From contig JAUWGP010000008.1 in NCBI GenBank assembly GCA_030606335.1, positions 1 through 64,000 on the forward strand: a stretch of 64,000 nucleotides of DNA. Reading direction: 5' to 3'. The stretch comes from Caldifarciminota bacterium. GTDB taxonomy: Bacteria > Hydrothermota > UBA3073. Positions within the stretch are counted from its first letter, which is position 1; each line of letters begins with the position of its first letter. Below, one piece after another: positions 56,771 to 64,000 of this stretch. Below the pieces are notes generated by a model, which did no database searches, was not told the DNA's origin, and saw only the letters and a list, made by a program, of their open reading frames with translations. Both the position numbers and the translations under genes were made by a program.

Positions 56771-57868
56771 ATGCCTTTACTTCTCTCTGGTAATGAGGCA
56801 ATAGTGGAAGGGGCACTTGCCTCTGGGTGCCGAATGTTTGGCGGTTATCCTATTACTCCATCCTCTGATATTGCAGAGAAGATGTCACTTCGACTCCCCA
56901 AAATGGGGGGAAAGTTTATTCAGATGGAGGACGAAATTGCGAGTCTCGGTGCCTGCCTTGGTTCTTCCCTTACGGGTATAAGATCTATGACAGCAACTTC
57001 GGGTCCTGGTTTCTCTTTGATGCAGGAGCATATAGGTTTTGCAGCAATGGCTGAGATACCCTGCGTAATTGTTAATGTGCAAAGAGGCGGACCATCAACA
57101 GGACTTCCCACATACCCATCGCAGGGAGACGTCATGCAGTCGAGGTGGGGAACTCATGGTGATCATCCAATAATAGTTCTTGTGCCATTTTCTATATTAG
57201 AATGTTACACCCTTACAATAAAAGCCTTCAACTACTCAGACAAATTTAGGACTCCAGTGATCATCCTTTCTGATGAAATTCTTGCTCATTTAAGGGAAAA
57301 GATTGAGTTATTGAAAGAGATAGATGTAAAAGTTCGAAATTTTCCAGAGGTTCCTCCCGAGGAATACCTTCCATTTGATTCAAGATATTTGGTTCCCCCA
57401 CTTGCACCTTATGGAAAGGGATATAGATTCCATATAACAGGTCTTGTCCACGATGAAACCGGATTCCCAACAGCAGACCCAGAAAAAGTTCGAAGTCTTC
57501 AGGAGAGGCTTGCAAGCAAGATTCCGGAAGAGGAAGTAAGGGATATGGATGTACGTTATATGGATGATGCAAGAATATGTTTGTTTTCCATCGGTTCCAT
57601 AGCAAGGAGTGCTCTTAGAGCTGTACTACAACTTCGAAAAAAGAATAAAAAAGTTGGATTTATACGCCCCATCACAGTCTGGCCTTTTCCTTATGATGAG
57701 ATAAAAAGATTATCCAGAGATTTGGATGTAATATATGTATGTGAGATGAATATGGGACAAATTGTAGGAGAAGTAGAACGTGCAGCAGAATGTGATGTGA
57801 GGTTTATTGGAAAGGCGGATGGAACGATTATTTCGCCCGGTGAGATTTTGTACCGTGTTATGCATTGA
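56771..57868 (+). CDS. korA: 2-oxoacid:ferredoxin oxidoreductase subunit alpha (KorA-like)
   Basis: 365 aa. Pyrimidine-binding and domain II of a KorA/VorB-type enzyme: GNEAIVEGALASGCRMFGGYPITPSSDI, EDEIASLGACLGSSLTGIRSMTATSGPGFSLM, QRGGPSTGLPTYPSQGDVMQSRWGTHGDHP. With korB and korC below it forms a 2-oxoglutarate (or branched 2-oxoacid) synthase that reduces ferredoxin and releases acyl-CoA, typical of anaerobes. SD gagga overlaps the end of rplQ, so it is probably expressed with the ribosomal operon. Confidence 0.92.
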   Translation: MPLLLSGNEAIVEGALASGCRMFGGYPITPSSDIAEKMSLRLPKMGGKFIQMEDEIASLGACLGSSLTGIRSMTATSGPGFSLMQEHIGFAAMAEIPCVIVNVQRGGPSTGLPTYPSQGDVMQSRWGTHGDHPIIVLVPFSILECYTLTIKAFNYSDKFRTPVIILSDEILAHLREKIELLKEIDVKVRNFPEVPPEEYLPFDSRYLVPPLAPYGKGYRFHITGLVHDETGFPTADPEKVRSLQERLASKIPEEEVRDMDVRYMDDARICLFSIGSIARSALRAVLQLRKKNKKVGFIRPITVWPFPYDEIKRLSRDLDVIYVCEMNMGQIVGEVERAAECDVRFIGKADGTIISPGEILYRVMH

Positions 57869-58153
57869 ACACTGAACTCCGCACCTAAATATATAACGCA
57901 GATTCACGGGATAGAGAATTTCAATATAGAGAATTAACTGCGAAAATCATAACTACCTGCCGTCAGGAAGGGAGATTTTCTACTGGATTTATAACAAACT
58001 GGGCTCAAAAAGGAAAGCTTTTCTAACTATCTGTAGACAGTTGATAACATTAGAAAAAATAAAATAAAGAATCATGATGATCAGCGCAGATCTGCGTCCT
58101 AAAAAACAGGCGTATTACAATAGGTATGGAATAAAGTTGCATATAATCAAGTT
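57869..58153 (+). other. Non-coding gap between korA and korB
   Basis: 285 bases without a gene. Contains a short CCTGCCGTCAGGAAGG palindrome (near 57956) and AGATCTGCGTCCTAAAA (near 58086), the repeat end also seen before rplP and tRNA-Thr. Confidence 0.5.
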
Positions 58154-58981
58154 ATGAAAACAGAAATTGCTGTTAAATATTTGAGGCAAGAAAAACTTCC
58201 ATTTATATGGTGTGCTGGATGTGGTCATGGAATAATCCTTGCATCTATTCTTCGTGCAATAGATGGATTTGGTTGGAGCAAAGACGAGATATGCATAATT
58301 TCTGGAATAGGATGCTGTGGTAGAACACCTGGTTACTTAGATTTTCATACACTTCACACAACACATGGAAGGGCGCTGACATTCGCAACAGGGATAAAAT
58401 TTGCAAATCCAGCTCTCAAGGTTATAGTAGTTATGGGAGATGGTGATTCAGTGGCAATAGGTGGAAACCACTTTATACATGCTGCAAGAAGAAATATTGA
58501 CGTTACTGCTATTATCTTTAACAATTATATCTATGGTATGACTGGTGGACAGGCCTCTCCTACGACTCCTGTTGGTAAGATTGCCTCAACTGCACCGTAT
58601 GGTGCAATTGATCCTCCCTTTGATATAGTTGAGCTTGCAATTGGTTGTGGGGCGACATATGTTGCAAGGGGAACTGCGTTTCATGTGCCAGCACTTGACA
58701 ATCTGATAAAGAAGGCACTTATACATAAGGGATTTTCAGTTGTTGATGTATTGAGCCCTTGTCCAACTGCATTTGGGAGAAGGAATACAATGAAAGGGGT
58801 GGTTGAGAATTTCACCTGGTTAAAAGAGAATGTGATAAGTAAAAGTGCAATAAAGGGGAAGAAAGGTGCGGAGATTGGAAAAAGAATAATAATTGGCGAG
58901 TTTTTAAATATTGAAAAACCAGAATATACAGAGATATACAAGAGAGATATTATCGATAAAGTAAGAAGTCCCAGCCCCTGA
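58154..58981 (+). CDS. korB: 2-oxoacid:ferredoxin oxidoreductase subunit beta (KorB-like, TPP-binding)
   Basis: 275 aa. WCAGCGHG, GIGCCGRTPGYLDFHTLHTTHGRA and the TPP/Mg motif GDGDSVAIGGNHFIHAARRN with IIFNN. The HTLHTTHGR block favours 2-oxoglutarate over pyruvate as substrate, by family knowledge. No SD. A delta (ferredoxin-like) subunit is not adjacent. Confidence 0.93.
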   Translation: MKTEIAVKYLRQEKLPFIWCAGCGHGIILASILRAIDGFGWSKDEICIISGIGCCGRTPGYLDFHTLHTTHGRALTFATGIKFANPALKVIVVMGDGDSVAIGGNHFIHAARRNIDVTAIIFNNYIYGMTGGQASPTTPVGKIASTAPYGAIDPPFDIVELAIGCGATYVARGTAFHVPALDNLIKKALIHKGFSVVDVLSPCPTAFGRRNTMKGVVENFTWLKENVISKSAIKGKKGAEIGKRIIIGEFLNIEKPEYTEIYKRDIIDKVRSPSP

Positions 58982-59000
58982 AATAAAATTAATTATCAAA

Positions 59001-59123
59001 TATTAAAATGCAAAATTATAAACACCAATATCATATATTAGACGAATATTCACGAATAAAAAGCAGTTCAATTAATTTTTTCGTGTAATTTGAGGTATTT
59101 GTGTAATTAGTGTTAGATTTTTT
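59001..59123 (+). repeat. Dispersed ~123-base repeat, copy A (before korC)
   Basis: About 90% similar over its length to the reverse complement of 62067-62188. Shared blocks include TATTAAAATGCAAAATTATA, ATTAGACGAATA, CACGAATAAAA and TTTGAGGTATTTGTGTAAT. Confidence 0.8.
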
Positions 59124-59152
59124 CATTTTGATTCTCGATTTTCTTATATCTT

Positions 59153-59758
59153 ATGCGTAAAGAAGTCATATTAGTTGGAAGCGGAGGACAAGGTACACTT
59201 CTCGGGGGACATATACTTGCTGAGGCAGCAGGTATATTCGATGGATATAATGTCTCTAACTCCGGGAGATACGGAGCAGCTGCGAGGGGTGATGTAACGG
59301 TATCTGAAGTCGTTATATCCGATGAGGAGATAGACTATCCGAAGGTTACAAAGGCAGATTATATGATATGTCTATCACAGATAGGATATGATAAATATAA
59401 GAATGTATTGAAGAAAAATGGAATACTTATAGCAGATTCATTCTATGTATACAGGACGGAACACAAGAACACGCACTTTATTCCCCTATCTGAAGTTGTG
59501 AGAGAAAAGACAGGAAGTGAGGTCGGGACAAATATAGCAGCGCTCGGAGCCTTTGTAAGAATTACTAAAATGGTGAGTAAGGAGGCTATTAGAAAGGCTG
59601 TAAAGGAGAAGACACCAAAAGGCACAGAAGACTTTAATTTGACAATATTTGATATTGGGCTGGGTAAAATCAAAGAGGATGTGAAAGTAGATGAAAGGGA
59701 ACAGGACCTTCAGGAAGAATATATATCAATTCTTGAAGCAGATATACAGCAGAGATAA
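59153..59758 (+). CDS. korC: 2-oxoacid:ferredoxin oxidoreductase subunit gamma (KorC-like)
   Basis: 201 aa. GSGGQGTLLGGHILAEAAGIF, SNSGRYGAAARGDVTVSEVVIS and GTNIAALGAFVRIT match the gamma domain. The ~20 C-terminal residues are a Glu/Asp-rich extension. 171 bases after korB, with a dispersed repeat in between and no SD. Confidence 0.93.
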   Translation: MRKEVILVGSGGQGTLLGGHILAEAAGIFDGYNVSNSGRYGAAARGDVTVSEVVISDEEIDYPKVTKADYMICLSQIGYDKYKNVLKKNGILIADSFYVYRTEHKNTHFIPLSEVVREKTGSEVGTNIAALGAFVRITKMVSKEAIRKAVKEKTPKGTEDFNLTIFDIGLGKIKEDVKVDEREQDLQEEYISILEADIQQR

Positions 59759-59817
59759 TAGTTTAAAAACAGGCATTTGTCATTAGTCATTATTATTTTT
59801 ACTTTATTATTGGGTTT

Positions 59818-60714
59818 ATGTTTATCATTCTATCATTTCTCATATCATTTGGTGCAAAGTATGCAGGTGAATTTATTGACCTCCCGGTTGGTGGTAGGGC
59901 TCAAGGACTTGGGGGCGCCTATGTTACCCTTGTGAGGGGAGCGGAATCTCCTTTTTGGAATCCATCTTGCATCATGATAGAGGAAGGAAAAGACCTTTTT
60001 CTATTTCATTCTGAGAACTTTGGTGGATTGGTGAATTATAATACTTTATCTTTCTCAATGTCAGATGGAATTAGAGGTTTAGGTGTGGCGCTTTATCATG
60101 TGGGAGTGCCGGATATTCCCCTTACGAATGACTCTATTATCCTCGATACTGTAAATATAGATGACTGGGTAATATATCTGACTTATGGTAGTGTGACTGA
60201 TTTAGGTGGTCGTGTTCACAATGGCCTTAGATATGGTTTAAACATGAAGGCTATATACAGAGACTGGAAGGATGGTAGTGCATATGGCATTGGAATAGAT
60301 GGAGGATTATTTTATAAATTCTGTCCATTTTCAGTTGGGCTGCATGTAGAAAATATGACTACGACAGTTCTTTTTTGGAGTACAGGAACAAGGGAGTTTA
60401 TTGCACCATTGCTCAAGACAGGCATATCTTATGAGTTTCCTGTAGAACGATTATCTGGAAGGTTTATAATTGCAGGGGGTCTGGATACGGATCTCGAAAA
60501 CAAGATTACAAGATTTGACGCGATAAAGAGTGATCCTCATATAGGAGCGGAGTACATATATAAAGAAAGATTTGCTGTACGAGTAGGATTGGATAAAGGT
60601 GATATGAGTTTTGGTGCTGGAATAAGGTTTGGTAGTCTAAGGGTAGATTATGGTCAGAGTCAGAATATAGAACTGGGAACGAACTCAAGATTCTCACTCA
60701 ATTTCAAACTCTGA
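59818..60714 (+). CDS. PorV/PorQ-like (UPF0164-type) outer-membrane barrel protein
   Basis: 298 aa with a short signal-like N-terminus. The N-terminal block DLPVGGRAQGLGGAYVTLVRGAESPFWNPS is the hallmark of the FadL-like PorV/PorQ family; in type IX systems PorV receives sorting-domain cargo. The C-terminal strand ends in SRFSLNFKL. The window also has five sorting-tail proteins, so a transport partner role is plausible but not shown. It is followed by a terminator that overlaps its stop. Confidence 0.8.
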   Translation: MFIILSFLISFGAKYAGEFIDLPVGGRAQGLGGAYVTLVRGAESPFWNPSCIMIEEGKDLFLFHSENFGGLVNYNTLSFSMSDGIRGLGVALYHVGVPDIPLTNDSIILDTVNIDDWVIYLTYGSVTDLGGRVHNGLRYGLNMKAIYRDWKDGSAYGIGIDGGLFYKFCPFSVGLHVENMTTTVLFWSTGTREFIAPLLKTGISYEFPVERLSGRFIIAGGLDTDLENKITRFDAIKSDPHIGAEYIYKERFAVRVGLDKGDMSFGAGIRFGSLRVDYGQSQNIELGTNSRFSLNFKL

Positions 60715-60728
60715 GTGTGTTTTTTTTA
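60695..60728 (+). terminator. Terminator overlapping the stop codon of the PorV/PorQ-like gene
   Basis: CACTCA (60695-60700) pairs with TGAGTG (60712-60717), which contains the stop TGA (60712-60714), and a run of eight T follows. Confidence 0.65.
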
Positions 60729-60828
60729 GTGTATAATATGACGGTTAAAATTTTAGATACCTCATCTAAAAATTATAAATATCTTTCTAATCAGTGAAAT
60801 CAGTGGCTCATTTTAACATTTAACATTT

Positions 60829-62034
60829 CTACAAATTGTATCCTAAATCAATACCAAGTTTAAGTCCTTTCGTACCCATAAAAGGAATACCAACATTCTG
60901 CAAGCCAATTTTCAACCCTATCTTTTTTACATTGAAACAAGAACCTATCCCTATCAATAATCCCTCATCCCCACCAAATGCCAGACCGACCATAGGTGTT
61001 AGGTAAGATCTAAAATAGTATTTCAGTCCAAATGACAATTTAGGTGTTCTCGAATATAAACCTGTTTTGTTTATAACCTGCTCATAGCCAATTCCATATT
61101 GTATTTTACCCCTATCATATTCGTATGCAAGAATGAGATATGTAGGGAGGGGGGTTTTAAAAGAAGGACACTCATATGAAGATGAATCTGTGACAGTGAT
61201 TGCATCTTCTGTATTAAAAAGGATTAGAGAATCAATATCAAAGGAACGCCACCCTTCTTCTGTCTCTTTATACCATTTCATGCCAGTATTAATATTTAAA
61301 AAACTAAATCCTATTCTCGATACATCTGAAATCTCTGCAGAAAACCCAAGATCTAATGCAAAACCGTTACCTCCACTTGCTAAACGGTATTTAACAAAAC
61401 CATCTCCATTAATGGAGTAACGGGATGTAAGCAGATACAGGGTTGCTTCACTTACATGGGCAGTATAAAATCCATAGATGTACCTGAACCCTACCCCGAG
61501 CGAGATATTTCGCTCTCCGAAATTGATTAGCCTACCATAGGATGTCGTCAGTGATATTGCAGCAACTGTTGTCATGTCAGGTTTCTCAATTTCATAAACC
61601 CTGTCAAGTTCGTTTCCCCATAACATAAGGTCAAAGATTTCCTTTGGGACTGTTCCCTTTACAATGGCGAAACTGCTAATGGAGAGACCAAAACCACCAA
61701 CTGATAACTCAAGACCAGAGATATTTGCGTTTGTTAAAAGAGTGAAGCCTTTATCAGGTATGGATTTCATAATTTTTCTCTTATCCTTATCTTCCAAGAA
61801 GACCCCACTGCTGTAGAAGTTGTATTGCGAAAGGGAAAAGGAACTGTTAAGGACTCCTGCTGATGGGGAGATTATCCTTAAAGAGAATGCCCTATCTAAG
61901 GAGAGGTTGGCTGGATTATAATGTATAGCATTAATGCATCTTGAGGTAGCTGTATTCGTCCCTGAGAGCACGAGATAGTCTACACTATTTAATAAATTTC
62001 CAAAAATATTGAGGAAGATGAAGAGATGTACCAT
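60829..62034 (-). CDS. DUF5723-like outer-membrane protein
   Basis: 401 aa with a short hydrophobic N-terminus. NAIHYNPANLSLDRAFSLRIISPSAGVLNSS, GFGLSISSFAIVKGTVPKEIFDLMLWGNE and GFALDLGFSAEISD resemble DUF5723/FadL-like barrels; the C-terminus ends in GIDLGYNL, a barrel strand. Convergent with the preceding gene. No SD. Function unknown; possibly a substrate of the outer-membrane assembly machinery only. Confidence 0.75.
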   Translation of the reverse strand: MVHLFIFLNIFGNLLNSVDYLVLSGTNTATSRCINAIHYNPANLSLDRAFSLRIISPSAGVLNSSFSLSQYNFYSSGVFLEDKDKRKIMKSIPDKGFTLLTNANISGLELSVGGFGLSISSFAIVKGTVPKEIFDLMLWGNELDRVYEIEKPDMTTVAAISLTTSYGRLINFGERNISLGVGFRYIYGFYTAHVSEATLYLLTSRYSINGDGFVKYRLASGGNGFALDLGFSAEISDVSRIGFSFLNINTGMKWYKETEEGWRSFDIDSLILFNTEDAITVTDSSSYECPSFKTPLPTYLILAYEYDRGKIQYGIGYEQVINKTGLYSRTPKLSFGLKYYFRSYLTPMVGLAFGGDEGLLIGIGSCFNVKKIGLKIGLQNVGIPFMGTKGLKLGIDLGYNL

Positions 62035-62066
62035 ATTTGTACCCTTATTTTTACAACGGTATTGTT

Positions 62067-62188
62067 AAAAAATCTAACACGTATTACACAAATACCTCAA
62101 ATAACACGAAAAAAGACTTGAACTGTTTTTATTCGTGACTATTCGTCTAATTTGTGATATTGGTGTCTATAATTTTGCATTTTAATAT
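62067..62188 (-). repeat. Dispersed ~123-base repeat, copy B (inverted relative to copy A)
   Basis: Reverse complement matches 59001-59123 with few mismatches. It lies between the DUF5723-like gene and the last gene. Downstream, CCTCTGTGACCTCTGTGGTTT (about 62211-62231) is repeated near 30861-30880. Confidence 0.8.
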
Positions 62189-62240
62189 TTAATTTTTTAT
62201 ATTTAATATTACCTCTGTGACCTCTGTGGTTTATCATATT

Positions 62241-64000
62241 CTATTTAACCCTTACTTTTACACCGCAATATGCACAGAATTCAAGGAAATCTCTTGCATG
62301 AATCATTATCGTGTCGGTCTCTGGAACATAAAGGAGGGCATAGGTAGAAAAGACAGAATCTTGTAAAATTTTAGATTCAAGCGAATCCAGTGTTATCTCA
62401 ATTGTTTTATTTATGGAAGTAATAGCAACACCATTTTCATCGGTAGGAGCAGGCGGTATAGAAGCTCTTTTTACGAAAAAGGTCGATCCTGAGGGTTGCT
62501 CTAATGTCACAATATCACAGTCGAAACCAAAAGGAAAATGATTTTCAACCTCGATATATAAATATACCGATTGTGTGTTTTTGAGAAAATTTGACAGGTC
62601 TTCTTCTACTTCTACATCTGTAGTGTCAAAACAGATTGTATCCTGTGTAAATGCTACCCTGAAGAGGGTATTGTTGTAAACCTTACCTGTGATATAAGAA
62701 TTCTTTTCAAGTATTCCTGTTCCCTCATCGAGTGAGACATCACCAGAGATGATAATTTCCTGGGGCAATATGTCTAATAAAGGTGCAAGGTTGCAATAGG
62801 ACTCGCTATGTGAGGGAGGAAGGCAGGGTGTTCCAGCATCCACCCAAAGCTCAAATGGAATAGATACTGATCCGAAAAATGAGTTACCGGTTATGTCTCC
62901 AACTATACTGAAAGGAAAGCCTATGGTGTTCCAGATTTCTATATACAGGAAGGTTTCAGCAAATTTGATACAGTTGATGTCATCATACTCTACAGGAATA
63001 TCTATCCTGTAATCAATATTATCTGTTACTGGTTCAAGAATCTCTCCACCTATAAGGTTGTAATCAGCCATTTGAAGTTCAACTTTTACAGAGATACCAT
63101 CATCGGCTGTAATATCCACGAGGTCATCCGTAGAATCTACGTCAACTATTAGTTTCATTGATAGGAGTGTGCTGCCCTGGGGAGAATTGGAGTTATCATA
63201 GGTTCTGCCAGTAATGTCTATCTCTTTCGTTATTGTTGAATGCGGTAGTAAAGAGATTATAAGAAATGTATCCAGTTGTTCTATGTTAGCAGTTAAGTTT
63301 CCACTAATTGGCAAATTGTTGTCTAAGTTTAGATGTAAAGAACCCTTAGAAAATTCTATACTATCAAGATCAAAGGAGAACGCTGAAACTAAGGGAAAGT
63401 CAAATTCATAAGTCGACGAGTCTGTAAATGAGGGGATTTTGACTCTACCTGCTTTAATTTTCACAGAATCAAGAAACAGAAAAAAACAGACAGAATCATA
63501 TGGTGCAAATCGTACATTAAAGAGTGTATCCAATGTGACAAACTTTAATTGAGCTTTGACCTCGCTTTCTACAAGTGTATTTTCTAAATAAAAAGATGTG
63601 TCGGAAGAGGAATTACTTGAAATCTGGATAAAGACGATGTTATTCATATCAAGTCCACTCACAGGTAGAAATGCTACAGAATCGAAGCTCATTTCCGTAT
63701 GGTTAATAAGACTAACAGTGAAATAAACAATATTGAAACGTACGCTGTCTATCATATCGAGTGTGTCACTTCTATATGATGTTGTATATGAGAAAGGTGG
63801 AATATGGTCCACAATAATAGATGTTTCAGGCAATGCAATGCCTGCACCCTCCTCGATTATCTCTCTTTCTGATACTGAGTAATTACCCACATCCATATTG
63901 GCTATAAACATATCTCCAATATTTCTTTCTATTACAGTATCTATATTGCCAATCTCCATCGAATCATCGATACTGAAGGTATCTATATCGAAATCTAGAT
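62241..64000 (-). CDS. Large exported beta-rich protein, 5' end beyond the window
   Basis: Reading runs without a stop to the window edge; an internal ATG at 63959 is not a convincing start because the frame continues upstream (with DFDIDTFSIDD). At least 585 residues, made of repeated Ig/beta-sandwich-like segments rich in D, S and T (VDIPVEYDDINCIKF, SGTCNLTANIEQLDT-like strands, ITLDSLESKIL). No catalytic motif or sorting tail is visible; it ends FCAYCGVKVRVK. Not recognised. Confidence 0.6.
   Translation of the reverse strand, partial: LDFDIDTFSIDDSMEIGNIDTVIERNIGDMFIANMDVGNYSVSEREIIEEGAGIALPETSIIVDHIPPFSYTTSYRSDTLDMIDSVRFNIVYFTVSLINHTEMSFDSVAFLPVSGLDMNNIVFIQISSNSSSDTSFYLENTLVESEVKAQLKFVTLDTLFNVRFAPYDSVCFFLFLDSVKIKAGRVKIPSFTDSSTYEFDFPLVSAFSFDLDSIEFSKGSLHLNLDNNLPISGNLTANIEQLDTFLIISLLPHSTITKEIDITGRTYDNSNSPQGSTLLSMKLIVDVDSTDDLVDITADDGISVKVELQMADYNLIGGEILEPVTDNIDYRIDIPVEYDDINCIKFAETFLYIEIWNTIGFPFSIVGDITGNSFFGSVSIPFELWVDAGTPCLPPSHSESYCNLAPLLDILPQEIIISGDVSLDEGTGILEKNSYITGKVYNNTLFRVAFTQDTICFDTTDVEVEEDLSNFLKNTQSVYLYIEVENHFPFGFDCDIVTLEQPSGSTFFVKRASIPPAPTDENGVAITSINKTIEITLDSLESKILQDSVFSTYALLYVPETDTIMIHARDFLEFCAYCGVKVRVK

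Overview
The window looks like a chromosomal contig from an uncultured, anaerobic, diderm bacterium of moderate to low GC. The gene style fits the FCB-related candidate phyla (WOR-3/Stahlbacteria, Cloacimonetes-like). I infer this from very large secreted modular proteins with a C-terminal type IX-like (FlgD/Por) sorting domain, an LptD-type outer-membrane assembly protein, several outer-membrane barrels (PorV/PorQ-like, DUF5723-like, DUF6029-like), a TonB receptor, and a ferredoxin-dependent 2-oxoacid oxidoreductase. The phylum is an inference; no rRNA gene is present to settle it.

Layout. 1-14.4 kb: four huge exported proteins, each closed by a strong hairpin terminator, with a REP-associated tyrosine transposase (RAYT) and its palindromic repeats between the third and fourth. 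14.4-20.3 kb: tRNA-Phe, tRNA-Thr, glmM, glmS and plsY, separated by long non-coding stretches full of dispersed palindromes and a heptanucleotide array. 20.3-25.5 kb: recA, an HhH/barrel protein, and ugd plus a UDP-glucuronate decarboxylase, which together make UDP-xylose from UDP-glucose. 25.6-34.5 kb, all on the minus strand: a DUF6029-like barrel, a TlpA-like thioredoxin, two Omp28-like thioredoxin-fold exported proteins, OsmC, an Rrf2/IscR-type regulator, a TonB receptor behind a cobalamin riboswitch, and a small HTH protein. 35.2-39.7 kb: DUF58, BatA-like protein and LptD.

39.7-56.8 kb: tuf followed by the merged S10-spc-alpha ribosomal cluster in canonical order (rpsJ to rplQ, with secY, adk, infA, rpmJ and rpoA, but no map). 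It is interrupted at several points by repeat-bearing gaps. 56.8-59.8 kb: korA, korB and korC, with korA lying one base after rplQ. 59.8-64 kb: a PorV/PorQ-like barrel, a DUF5723-like barrel and the 3' part of a large exported protein that runs off the window.

The most distinctive features are: a RAYT gene whose own REP sequences have inserted in frame and supply its stop codon; a cobalamin riboswitch whose mutually exclusive hairpins can be read; an Rrf2 gene whose consensus promoter implies a leaderless mRNA; an exported thiol-protein cluster; a 60-residue acidic tail on ribosomal protein L15; a four-cysteine insertion in EF-Tu; and several families of dispersed palindromic repeats in nearly every long gap, including inside the ribosomal operon.
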